Shown here piece after piece: positions 36,237 to 45,600 of a stretch of DNA of 64,000 bases (positions within the stretch are counted from its first letter, which is position 1; every line of letters begins with the position of its first letter). The stretch comes from Nocardiopsis sp. N85 (GTDB lineage: Bacteria; Actinomycetota; Actinomycetes; Streptosporangiales; Streptosporangiaceae). Location: the NCBI RefSeq assembly GCF_028882275.1, contig NZ_JARBUT010000001.1:186001-250000 (forward strand), written 5' to 3'. Under the pieces are notes generated by a model. That model ran no database searches, was not told where the DNA came from, and saw only the letters and a program-made list of their open reading frames with translations. A program made the translations under genes and the position numbers.

Positions 36237-37347
36237 GCGCCGATCCTAACGGGTGAGGCTCCGCCGCCCCGCCGAAGATGACCGCCCCATCGGGTTCGAT
36301 CTCCAGACCCACCCGGTCACCGGGCCGCTGTGGGGAGACGGAGTGGAGCAGGACGGTCCCCGCCGAGCCGACCCGCACCCGCACCCGGTGGTGGCGGCCC
36401 TCGAAGACGCTCGACACGACCACGGCGGGCAGGGCGTCCGGCCCTTCGCCGAGCCGCACCGCCTCCGGATGCAGGTACGCCGCGGGTCCGCCGCCCCCCA
36501 CGTCCTCGCCGCAGTCACGGCCGACGAACCGCGATCCCCCCACCGTCGCCACCGCGCGGCCGTCCTCGACGGTGACGGCGTCGGGCTCGATCCGTGAGGA
36601 GAAACCGGCCAGGTCGGCCACCCAGCCACTCGCCGGGCGTCCGAAGACCTCCTCGGGGGAGGCGTCCTGGACCGTGCGGCCCTCGTGCAGGACCAGGACC
36701 CGGTCGGCCAGGGCGAGGGCCTCGCTCACGTCGTGCGTGACGTACAGGGCCGTGGTGCCCAGGCGGCGCAGCAGGAGGGCGAGTTCCTCGCGCATCTCCC
36801 CGCGCAGCTGGGAGTCGAGATTGGACAGCGGCTCGTCGAAGAGCAGCAGCCGGGGACGGGTGGCCAGGGCGCGGGCGATCGCCACCCGCTGTCGCTGGCC
36901 ACCGGAGAGCTCGGCGGGCCGGCGGTCCTCCAGACCGTCCAGGCGCAGGAACTCCACGAGTTCCGCCACCCGGGAACCGCGCTCTCCCGCCGAGGTCCGG
37001 TGCACCCCGTGGCGCAACCCGTAGCCGATGATGTCGCGCACCCGCAGATGCGGCCACAGCGCGTAGTCCTGGAAGACCATCCCCATGTCACGGAACTCGG
37101 GGGACACGGTAGAACCGGGTGCCGAGAGGACGCGGTCACCGAGCAGCACCTCCCCCTCCCCGGGCGTCTCCAGCCCGGCGACCAGCCGCAACAGGGTCGA
37201 CTTGCCGCAACCCGAGGGACCGAGCACGGCGAGGGTCCGGCCCGCCGGGACCGTCGTGTCGACACCGCGCAGCGCCCACGCCCCGGTCCCGTACCGCATA
37301 CCGAGCCCGCGCAGCCTCAGCGGCGCCGTATGCCGTTGGTCGATCAT
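36175..37347 (-). CDS. ABC transporter ATPase of a metal/phosphonate-type importer
   Basis: A 390-residue nucleotide-binding subunit. Walker A GPSGCGKST at 43-51, Q-loop around VFQDYALWPH, signature LSGGQRQR at 147, Walker B LLLFDEP at 167-173 and the switch VTHD are all present. A C-terminal TOBE-like beta domain (about 260-375) is typical of the FbpC/PotA class. ATG 37347 overlaps the permease stop (ATGA). Its 3' end overlaps the CobO-like gene. With the adjacent permease and lipoprotein it forms a complete importer; iron(III) is the likeliest substrate class. Confidence 0.92.
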   Translation of the reverse strand: MIDQRHTAPLRLRGLGMRYGTGAWALRGVDTTVPAGRTLAVLGPSGCGKSTLLRLVAGLETPGEGEVLLGDRVLSAPGSTVSPEFRDMGMVFQDYALWPHLRVRDIIGYGLRHGVHRTSAGERGSRVAELVEFLRLDGLEDRRPAELSGGQRQRVAIARALATRPRLLLFDEPLSNLDSQLRGEMREELALLLRRLGTTALYVTHDVSEALALADRVLVLHEGRTVQDASPEEVFGRPASGWVADLAGFSSRIEPDAVTVEDGRAVATVGGSRFVGRDCGEDVGGGGPAAYLHPEAVRLGEGPDALPAVVVSSVFEGRHHRVRVRVGSAGTVLLHSVSPQRPGDRVGLEIEPDGAVIFGGAAEPHPLGSARATQNQVGGPEERHRDALQR

Positions 37348-39089
37348 GCTCCACTCCCGTGGGTAGGGCCGCCGAGGAGCCGGCGGCCGATGACGGATGA
37401 CACGGCGGCGAGCACCATCACGAGCACCGCGCTGACGACGGCGCCCGCCGTCGCGTAGCCGTACCGGCCACGGTCGTACTCCGCCAGGATCTCGACCGGC
37501 AGCGTCGTGAAGGAGGGCGGCGCGAGCATCGTGGTCGCCGCCAGATCGAAGATCCCGGAGGCGAGCACGGCCGCGAAGGCCGAGACGAGCGCCGGTGCGA
37601 TCAGGGGCGCCAGCACGGTGCGCAGCCGGGTGGGGAAGCGTGCCCCGCTCAGCGCCGCCGCGTTCAGCAGGCTCGCCGGTACCTGCGCGAGGGCTCCCAG
37701 TTGCAGGCGCACGGCGATGGGCAGCGCGGTGGCCGTCCCCGCCAGGACGAGCAGTTCCGCCCGTCCGTACAGGCCCAGGCCCACACCCGCGAGGAACGGC
37801 TGGTTCCACAGGAAGATGTAGCCGACGGCCAGGACGATGCCCGGGATCGCGAGGGTCACGGTGCCCGCGACATCGATGAGGAAGCGGGCGCGAAAGCCCG
37901 TGAAGGTGAGCACCACGCCGATGAGGAACGCCAGGACCGTGGTGACGGAGGCCGCGGCCAGCGCGATCGTCAGCGAGTTGACGATGCCCTCGGACATCCT
38001 CGAACCCGCCGAGAAGATGTCCGCGTAGTGCTCCAGCGTGAGGTTGTCCGGCACGGGGCCGCCGTGCAGGGTCCGACTGAAGGAGACCTGGAGGGAGGTG
38101 CCCAGGGGCACCCCGAACGTGATCGCCAGGACGAGGGCGGTGAGGCCGGACCAGAGCCACGGGTACCGCGCGGGCGGCGGCGGGACCCGGGTGGCCGCTC
38201 CGGTGAGGAAGTCATAGCGCGAGCCGCGCAGGATCCGGATGTAGAGCAGGATCGCCGCGCCGATGATGGCCACCAGGTAGAACGACAGGACCCCGCCGAG
38301 CTCGAAGCTGACCGGGCTCTGGCGCACCGAGGCGTAGATCGAGTACGGCAGCGTCGGGTAGGAGTAGGCCGCGGAGAGCGCGGCGGGCAGTCCGAAGTCA
38401 CCGAGCACGTCGACGAAGACCAGGATGGCCCCGGAGGCCACGGCCGGGGTCAGCAGCGGGATCCGCACCGTGCGCAGGACCGTCCACGGGCGCGCCCCCG
38501 CCAGGGCGGCGGCCTGCCGGTAGGAGCCGTCGTCCCAGTGCAGGGCCGCCGACGTGGCCAGGTAGGCGAACGGGTACTTGATGAGGCTCGTGATGACCAC
38601 GAGTCCGGCCGGCGAGAAGACGAGGGACGACGGATCCACCCCCAGGGTGCCCACCGCCACCCCGCTCGGCGACGCGAAGAGCACCCAGCCCTGGGCCAGC
38701 ACGAAGGACGGGCTCACCAGGAGGGCCCAGGCGGCCACGTCGAGCAGCCGCGCCCCGGGGAAGGCGACCGTGTGGCGCAGCAGGGCCAGCCCCGTCCCGA
38801 GCGCGCCGCCGAGCAGCATCGCGCCGGTGGCCAGGGTCAGCGAGTTCACCAGGCTCGTCTGCCACAGCGGTCGCCGCGCGATCTCGCCCAGGAGTTCCGG
38901 CCGCACGCTCCAGTCACGGGCCAGACCCAGGCCGGGGGCCACCCCCTGGGCGAGGACGAACAGCAGGGGCGCCCCGACGAGGACGAACAGGACGGCGAGG
39001 ATGAACCAGCCCAGGGCGTTCTCCGGGGAGACGCGCCGCGTCGGTCGGGGACCGGCCTTCGCCCGCCGACGCTCCAGGAGGGGCGTCAC
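37344..39089 (-). CDS. ABC transporter permease, fused two-module type
   Basis: A 581-residue integral membrane protein with about 12 membrane helices in two homologous halves, each with an EAA-type loop (AAALAGARPWTVLRTVRIPLL in the first, AALSGARFPTRLRTVLAPLI in the second). This tandem architecture is that of FbpB/SfuB-like permeases for iron(III) and related phosphonate transporters. GTG 39089 overlaps the stop of the binding-protein gene by 4 bp. Confidence 0.92.
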   Translation of the reverse strand: MTPLLERRRAKAGPRPTRRVSPENALGWFILAVLFVLVGAPLLFVLAQGVAPGLGLARDWSVRPELLGEIARRPLWQTSLVNSLTLATGAMLLGGALGTGLALLRHTVAFPGARLLDVAAWALLVSPSFVLAQGWVLFASPSGVAVGTLGVDPSSLVFSPAGLVVITSLIKYPFAYLATSAALHWDDGSYRQAAALAGARPWTVLRTVRIPLLTPAVASGAILVFVDVLGDFGLPAALSAAYSYPTLPYSIYASVRQSPVSFELGGVLSFYLVAIIGAAILLYIRILRGSRYDFLTGAATRVPPPPARYPWLWSGLTALVLAITFGVPLGTSLQVSFSRTLHGGPVPDNLTLEHYADIFSAGSRMSEGIVNSLTIALAAASVTTVLAFLIGVVLTFTGFRARFLIDVAGTVTLAIPGIVLAVGYIFLWNQPFLAGVGLGLYGRAELLVLAGTATALPIAVRLQLGALAQVPASLLNAAALSGARFPTRLRTVLAPLIAPALVSAFAAVLASGIFDLAATTMLAPPSFTTLPVEILAEYDRGRYGYATAGAVVSAVLVMVLAAVSSVIGRRLLGGPTHGSGA

Positions 39090-40168
39090 CGGCCCTGGAC
39101 CGACCGCTCGGCGAACCAGTTCTTGACGTCCGCCTCGTTCTCGGCGGCGAAGACCGCGTCGGTGATGAGCAGCTCCCCGTCCTCGGGACGGGTCTCCGGC
39201 AGGCTCGACGTGTCCGTCCCCGACACGAGCGGGCTGATGATCCCGTCGTCACCGCCCTCGGCCATGAGGTGGCCCATGGCCTCCGGGGTGAGCAGCCAGT
39301 CCACGAGTTTCTGCGCCGCGCAGGGGCGCGGGGTCCGCTCGCTGATGGCCGCCGCCCGGACCACACCCGGGGCGCCCTCCTCCGGCCACACGAAGTCGAC
39401 GGGTTCGCCGGAGTCGATGAGGCCGTACACGTTCTGCTCCTGGAGCGCGGCCACCGGGACCTCGCCGGAGGCCAGGGCCTGTCCCACCGGGCCGTTCTTC
39501 TCGTAGGTGTTGAGACCGTTGTCGATCAGCGTCCCGAAGTAGTCCTCCGCCTCATCGCGGCCGAGGTCCTGGAAGAACCAGGAGACGATCGGGTAGGCCG
39601 GCGCCGCGACGGCGGGATCGGCCATGCCGATCGGCGCGTAGGCGGGATCCGCCAGGTCGGACCAGCGGCCCGGCGCCTCGTCCGGGTCGATCCGGTCGGT
39701 GTTGTAGGCGATGACGGCGGCCGCGTGTCGGCTGATCGGCACCCAGGACCCGTCCTCCGGGGCCAGGGCCGCGCCGTCCTCGTCGAGGTTGCCCAGGTTC
39801 TCCAGCGGGTGACCGCTCAGCAGGGCGCCCTGTTCACGCAGCGACTCCAGGCTGCCGTGGCCGTCGAGGACGACCACGTCCCACTGCGGGTTGTTGGCCT
39901 CCGCCGCGATCCGGGCGAGGATCTCGCCACCGCCCAGGTCGGCGATCTCGGTGGTGACACCGGTGTCCGCCGTGAAACGGTCGCTGAGGGTGGAGCCCCA
40001 GGGGTTGAGGTAGACGCGCAGGGCTCCGTCCTCCACGGCGCACTCGGAGGAGGGGAGCAGGTCGGCGCCGTTCGTCTCGGCGGCCTGCCCGCCCGGGGCG
40101 CAGGCGCTCAGGCCGAGCGCGAGGAGGCCGGCCAGGGTGGCGGCGGCGGTGCGTTCGGTGTGGGACAT
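39086..40168 (-). CDS. ABC transporter substrate-binding lipoprotein
   Basis: A 360-residue extracytoplasmic binding protein. A lipoprotein signal peptide ends in the lipobox LSAC (Cys about residue 23). The mature protein has the two-lobe type II binding-protein pattern: ALRVYLNPWG, a GGGEILARI region, VVVLDGHGSLESL and YPIVSWFFQD. This suits the Fe3+/2-aminoethylphosphonate/thiamine group. ATG 40168 has GAGAGGAAC upstream. First gene of a three-gene operon with the permease and ATPase. Confidence 0.88.
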   Translation of the reverse strand: MSHTERTAAATLAGLLALGLSACAPGGQAAETNGADLLPSSECAVEDGALRVYLNPWGSTLSDRFTADTGVTTEIADLGGGEILARIAAEANNPQWDVVVLDGHGSLESLREQGALLSGHPLENLGNLDEDGAALAPEDGSWVPISRHAAAVIAYNTDRIDPDEAPGRWSDLADPAYAPIGMADPAVAAPAYPIVSWFFQDLGRDEAEDYFGTLIDNGLNTYEKNGPVGQALASGEVPVAALQEQNVYGLIDSGEPVDFVWPEEGAPGVVRAAAISERTPRPCAAQKLVDWLLTPEAMGHLMAEGGDDGIISPLVSGTDTSSLPETRPEDGELLITDAVFAAENEADVKNWFAERSVQGR

Positions 40169-40453
40169 GGTGGTGGTTCCTCTCGGGGGATGACCGTCCG
40201 GCACGCCTCACCTTGGCCGACGGTCCTGAACGGAACGCCCGCGCCGACCGTCCCCCGTACGAGTCCGAGGCGACGATCCGACGACGTCCCGTGCCTGCGA
40301 GGAGGATCCGGCGGCCCGTGGTTCACCCGTTGTTCATCCTCGTGCGCGGCCTCCGGCGGGAAGGGGCCCACTGCTCCCGGCCCGGGGACCGGCCGGGGCG
40401 CGGCCAGGGAGCGGGAGAGGGTGGCGAGGGCGCGCCGGTCGCGACGGGACGGC

Positions 40454-41500
40454 TCAGGCGGGGGGACGCCGAGCGGCCGACGCCGCACCCGCCACGCCCT
40501 CCCGGAACCGTCCGGGCGGCTGCCCCGTCCAGCGCCGGAACGTCCGCGAGAAGGAGGCGGCGTCCGAGAACCCCACGAGGTAGGCGACCTCGCCCACGGA
40601 GGTCCGGCCCGCCCGCAGGTAGGCGATCGCGAGGTCGCGGCGCACGTCGTCGACGACCTGACGAAAACCGGTCCCCTCCGCGCGCAGCCGGCGGGACAAC
40701 GTCGAGCGGCTGCAATGAAGCCGGGCCGCCACCGCGTCCGCGCCGAGATCCCCCTCGTGCACCACCGTGCGCACGACCTCCTCGACCCGCTCACGGAAGC
40801 TCTCCGGCGGCGGACGCCGGGCCAGCAGCGCGTCCCCCTTCTCCCGCAGGACGCCGAAGACGTAGCGGGGGTGCCGCGCCACCGGCCAGGAACCCACCTC
40901 GGGGTGGAGTTCGATCTCGGTCCGCCGGGCACCGAACCGGACCGGACACCCCAGCACGCGCTCGTACTCGGCCGCGCACTCCGGCGTCCCACGGGTGAGG
41001 CGCACGCGCAGTACGTGGGGACGGTCCAGGAACCGCCGTGGACCGCAGACCAGACGTGCGACCGCTTCCTCGGACAGCTCGGTGCCGGGTCCCACGGGCC
41101 GGTGCTCGACCAGCAGCAGACGGTCCCCGAGGCGTTCGAGCTCGAATCGCGGACCGCCGTCACCCGCGTCGATCTCAAGCGCGAGACGTCCGTACCGCTG
41201 GAGCTGCCGCAGGGCGGCGGCCATATCGGGGGCGGCCTCCATGACCAGACCCACGATCGACACGTCGGCCATCGCGACCTCGGCCCCGTAGTGGAGCGCC
41301 AGGGCGTCGTCGTCGAGGGCGACGCGTGCGGCGCGCACGAGTTCCAGGTAGCGCGGCAACGGGACGCGCGCGTCCGGGTCGCGCAGCCGCTCACGGGACA
41401 GACCCGAGGCCGTGGCGAGCGCGTCCGCGTCGGCACCGTGCCGCTCGGCGTAGGTGAACAGCCCGGCGACGAGACCGGCCGCGATCGTGGCCCGCTGCAC
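40454..41500 (-). CDS. AraC-family transcriptional regulator
   Basis: A 348-residue regulator of the OruR/ArgR-like class. A long N-terminal sensor domain (about 1-210) with QRATIAAGLVAGLFTYAERHG at the start and PLPRYLELVRAA precedes the C-terminal double helix-turn-helix, with GADAVAARLHCSRSTLSRRL then TSVGEVAYLVGFSDAASFSRTFRRWTG. GTG 41500 is chosen for GAGGAGG at good spacing; a start at 41563 is possible. It is divergent from the membrane protein gene at 41608, its likely target. Confidence 0.9.
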   Translation of the reverse strand: MQRATIAAGLVAGLFTYAERHGADADALATASGLSRERLRDPDARVPLPRYLELVRAARVALDDDALALHYGAEVAMADVSIVGLVMEAAPDMAAALRQLQRYGRLALEIDAGDGGPRFELERLGDRLLLVEHRPVGPGTELSEEAVARLVCGPRRFLDRPHVLRVRLTRGTPECAAEYERVLGCPVRFGARRTEIELHPEVGSWPVARHPRYVFGVLREKGDALLARRPPPESFRERVEEVVRTVVHEGDLGADAVAARLHCSRSTLSRRLRAEGTGFRQVVDDVRRDLAIAYLRAGRTSVGEVAYLVGFSDAASFSRTFRRWTGQPPGRFREGVAGAASAARRPPA

Positions 41501-41542
41501 CTCGCTCCTCCTCGCGACGGGGCCCGGGAGAACCCTGACCCG

Positions 41543-41559
41543 CAGGATCAGGGATCCTG
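41543..41559. promoter_or_regulatory. Candidate operator between the divergent AraC and membrane-protein genes
   Basis: CAGGATC-AGG-GATCCTG is a perfect inverted repeat with 7-bp arms in the 107-bp shared promoter region, 49 bp from the membrane-protein start. Its position fits control of one or both genes, although AraC proteins often bind direct repeats. Confidence 0.45.
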
Positions 41560-41607
41560 ACACCGCAGATCATTCCGGCCCCGGAGCGCGGTGACAAGAC
41601 TGGCCGC

Positions 41608-42093
41608 ATGAACGCTTCCACCACGTCGGCGACGGCCGACACGATCACGCCCCTGCGCCGCAACCTGCTGCGCGCCTGTCACCTGCTCCTGGTGGTCGGG
41701 CTCGGACTCACCGCCTGGCCGCGCCTGCTGACGTCCGGGCTCGACCGTCCCGTCATCGACGGGGCCTTCGACGCCGTGCTGTGCGCCCTGCAACTCCTCG
41801 CGATCGCCGGGCTCTTCGCACCGGTGCGGATGGTCGCCCTGCTCGTGTTCGAGGTGCTGTGGAAGGCGATCTGGGTGCTCGTGGTCGCGGTGCCGCTGTG
41901 GTCGCGTGACGCCCTGACCCCGGAGGTCACCGAGACGCTGTTCGCCTGCGCCTTCGCGGTCCCGTTCGTCGTCATCATCCCCTGGCGCGCCCTGGTCGGC
42001 GACCTGATCCGACGCCGCGAGCCCTGGCGCGGGGCACCGGCCGAGACCGGCGTACCGGGCGAGCGGTGGATCCCACGTCGGAGGAGAGGGTGA
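41608..42093 (+). CDS. Four-helix membrane protein
   Basis: A 161-residue protein with four predicted membrane helices (about 20-38, 50-68, 76-98 and 106-128), a polar start and a basic C-terminus. No domain recognised; the size and layout recall DoxX-type small membrane proteins, which is only an analogy. It is divergent from an AraC regulator and probably under its control. ATG 41608. Confidence 0.65.
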   Translation: MNASTTSATADTITPLRRNLLRACHLLLVVGLGLTAWPRLLTSGLDRPVIDGAFDAVLCALQLLAIAGLFAPVRMVALLVFEVLWKAIWVLVVAVPLWSRDALTPEVTETLFACAFAVPFVVIIPWRALVGDLIRRREPWRGAPAETGVPGERWIPRRRRG

Positions 42094-42293
42094 CCCGGCC
42101 GAAGGATCGGTGACACGTCGTCCGGGCGGCGGGACGGGTCGGTGATCCCCACCGAGGCCGCGGTGCCGCTCGGTGCCCCGCGCCGCCCCGGCCTCGGCCC
42201 GGCGTCCTCGGACCTTTTCCGCCGACCAGAGCGGGCGCGGTAGCGATCGGAGGCGCGGTCGGTGCACGCCCGCGTGCATCCCCCCTCGGGGCA

Positions 42294-42330
42294 TGAGTGA
42301 CGGGATGGGCGGTGTGCGCCCACCGGGTGG
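42294..42330. repeat. Dispersed repeat, copy A (tRNA-His 3'-end core)
   Basis: Begins TGAGTGACGGGATGGGCGG, the first 12 bases matching the reverse complement of the tRNA-His acceptor/T-arm 3' end, and continues with about 25 bp shared with the copies at 51753 and 62580. Probably an old attachment site. Confidence 0.6.
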
Positions 42331-42571
42331 TTCCGCTGGTGGCGGCCGGAAGCCGGGACGTGCCCGGCGAGGTCGCCGCCGTCCTGAACGGCCTGGGGCG
42401 GCGGGTCGGGGACGGCCGTCTTCCGATGGACCCCTCGACCGCCTGGGACGCCATGCACGAGGCGTGGGTGGTGTTCACGGCCGGTCCAGGGCCTCTCCCG
42501 GCCGGGGCACCGTGCCGACCGCGCGGGGCAGGGCGTTCGCCCGCGCGACACTGCGGCACGGGCGCTGAAGC

Positions 42572-42605
42572 GCCCCCGAACGGCGAGAACGCGCCGCTCG
42601 GGGGC
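42572..42605 (-). terminator. Terminator after the yhaN-like gene
   Basis: 14-bp arms (42572-42585 and 42592-42605) with one mismatch and a 6-nt loop, starting about 10 bp beyond the stop codon at 42615. Suits the end of the yhaO-yhaN operon. Confidence 0.75.
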
Positions 42606-42614
42606 CGGGCACCG

Positions 42615-45600
42615 TCACCCCCGGCAGTCCGGGCAGCGGACGGGGGGACGTCCTCGCCCGGTGTGGGTGAACGGCTCTTCGCAGCTCTTGCAGATCCGTT
42701 CCCCCGACCCCCCGGGAGCACGGCGTCCGGACACCTCCTCGGAGGCCGCCTCCGGAAGGGCGGCCCCGTCCGCCCCGCCGCGCGCCGCAGGCGTGTACCG
42801 GAGCAGTTCGTGCACGTGGGCCCGGCCCGACGGCAGGGACCGCTCGGCCAGGTCGGCGAGGTGGGCGTGGTGGGTGAACACCACCACCTGAAAGCGGTCG
42901 GACATCCCGTCCAGGACCTGTAGCGCCGCCGCACCGCGCTCGTCGTCGAAGGTCATGAACACGTCGTCCACGATGAACGGCATGGTCTGCCCGGCCTCGG
43001 CGTAGTGGTCCAGGGAGGCCAGCCGCAGCGCCAGGTACAGCTGGTCGGCGGTGCCCTCGCTCAGCCCCCCGATGTTCACGGTGTCCCCGTTGCGGCGCTC
43101 CACCCGCAGGACGTTGACGCCGTTCTCGTCCAGGTCCGGCCGCAGGCGGGGGAACTCCCCCAGGGTCAGGAACGCGAACAACTCCTCGGCCCTGCGCAGG
43201 ACCGGGTCCTGGCTGTGCTTGCGGTACTCCTCCATCCGGTCCAGCAGCATCCGCCGGGCGAGCGTCACCTTGACGTACTCCTCGGCCTGGTCGGCGATCC
43301 GCTCCGTGAGGGCGGCCTCCTCCTCGGCCAGTCGGGCCGCTTCGGCGGTGCCGTCGATCCGGGCCAGGGCGTTGCGCGCGTCGGCGTGCCGGACGGTGGC
43401 CCGGTCGCGCCGCCCCCGCACCTCCGCCAGGTCCCGCGTGGCCTGTTCGACACGGCCCGCGATCTCGGCGTCGGTGAGGTGCCGCGCCCGCTCCTCCAGG
43501 GCCTCGACCTCGCCGTGCTCGGCGAGCTGTTCCTCGGCCTGGCGGACGCGGTCGCGCGCCTTCTCCGCCTCGCGGGCCCGGGAGACCGCCTCGCGCAGCC
43601 CGGCCGGGGCGTCGACACCGTTCTCGGCCAGCAGGGCGTCCAACCTCTCCCGTGCCGCGTCCCGTGCCGCGCGAGACCGGACGAGTGCGGCCTCATCCGC
43701 CGCGACGGTGTCCGCCAGCTCCTCGCGCTTCTTGGCGGTGGCGGCGTTCGCCTCCGCCTCGCGGTGAAGCTCCTCCAGAGCCAGGACGCGCTCGGTGCGC
43801 TCCGGCGACGGCACACGGCCGCACGTGTCGAAGACCGCGGCCAGGCGCAGGTCGAACTCCGCGATCCGCTGCCTCGCCCGGTCGGCCTCGTGTTCCTCCG
43901 TGAGGGCCTGGTCCCACACCGCGGCGGCGTCCTTCAGCAGGTCCAGGCCGGCGCGCACCTCCTCGGGGTCCGCGCCGGGGGCGAACCCCGCGGCGGTGGC
44001 GGCCCCGTCCCACTCCCGGGACCACGCGGCCTCCTCTTCCTCCGCCCGTTCCCGCTCGCCGAGCGCCTTCTCCAGATCCTTCTCCGCTGCCCCGACCAGG
44101 GCCTGCGCGGTCGCATTCTTCTGCGCGACCTGTTGGCGGCGGTCGATCTCCTCCTGGGCCAGGGCCTTCAACTGCGGAAGGACCACGACGGCGGCGGCCC
44201 CGGTCCGCGGCCGCACGTCCAGGGGCTCCACCGGGGCGTCCGCGTCGGTGAGCAGGTCGACGAGCTGCCCCGTCAGGGTCAGGGCCGACTCTTCCAGCAC
44301 CGCCAGCGACCGCCGCCGCTCGTCGCGCTCGCCGTGCAGCGCGCGAAACTCGTCCAGGCGGTCCAAGACGGCCCCGGCCTCGTTCGGGGCGGGCGCGGGG
44401 ACTCCGACGGCGGGCCACATCGCCTCCCATTCCCGCTCCAGCTCCGTTCCCCGGGTGGTGAGGGCGTCGAGGTCCTCACCGCGCTCGCACAGGTCCTGCT
44501 CCAGTTCGCGGACCTTGTTCTCCAGGGTCAGGCGGTCGGCGACCGCCTTCGCGGAGTCGCGGAGCCGGTCCGCGAGCCGGTCCGCCTTCACCAAAGCGCT
44601 CTGGAAGTCCAGGGCGAGCCCGTTCTCGGCGTCCCCCTCCCGGATCCGCCGCCACAGCCCGTCCCGCTCCTGCCGGGCGCGCTGGAGTTCACCGACGGTG
44701 GGAGGGTCCTCCTGGGCGCGCAGCGATTCCAGTTTCCCCCGGGCACGGCTCAGCTCCCGGCTCGCCTTGGTGAGTGCCGACTCGGCGTTCTCCACCTCGG
44801 CGGTGTGCCGGGTCGACCGGTCCCGGTGGGCGGAGACCCCCGCCTTGTCTGGCACGGCGGCGGACAGCAGGTCCCCCACCGCGGCTTCGGCCTCCCGGCC
44901 GAATTCCGCCACCAGGGCGTCGAACCGCGCCGCCGCCTTCGCCTCCTCGGCGTACGCCCGTTCCAGGTCCGCGACGAGGGCGGAGGGGAACTCCGCGACC
45001 ACGCTCGCCAGCGCGTCCCCCTCCACACCCTCGGGGAGGTCCGCGAGGTCGGCACGGGCACGGTCCAGCGCCCGCGCCTGGTCGTGGGCCTGGCGGCGAG
45101 CGTCGTCGACCCGGGTTCGCAGGCCGGGGTGGGCCCTGGCCAGTTCGACGAGGCGTTCGGCGGTCGGTTCGGCCACCCGCGGGACACCGGAGTCGTCAAG
45201 GTCCGCGCCGGGGCGGACACTCCGCAGCAGCCGCTCGGCCCGGGCCCGATGCTCCCCGGCCCGCCGGGTGCGCTCGGTCAGCTCCAGTGCCGCTTCCTCG
45301 ACCGCCTCCACGGACCGGACCAGGGCGTCGGCGTCCTCCCGCACCCTCGACAGCCGTTCGTCGACGTGCAGTTCCGCCAGCTCGCGGAGGTGCGCCGCCA
45401 GCGACTCCTCCTCCCGCTCGCGCTGCTGTTCACCCAGGTCGAGGTCTTTCTCCAACCCGTCCAGAAGCTCCCCGGCGTGCGCGTCGGCCAACGGGCCCCG
45501 GGAGGTGATCTCCGCAAGGTCGTCCAAGGCCCGGCGCCGGGTGCGCAGGGAGGGCAGCGCCGACTTCAGGGACTTCCAGTGGTGATACGCGGCCTCTTTC

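Larger units (their letters stand above)
42094..42614. other. Intergenic region containing a partial tRNA-His-end repeat
   Basis: About 520 bp with no supported gene. 42294-42330 is a copy of the dispersed repeat that starts with the 3' end of tRNA-His. The right end holds the terminator of the yhaON operon (42572-42605). The remainder is GC-rich without signals. Confidence 0.5.
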
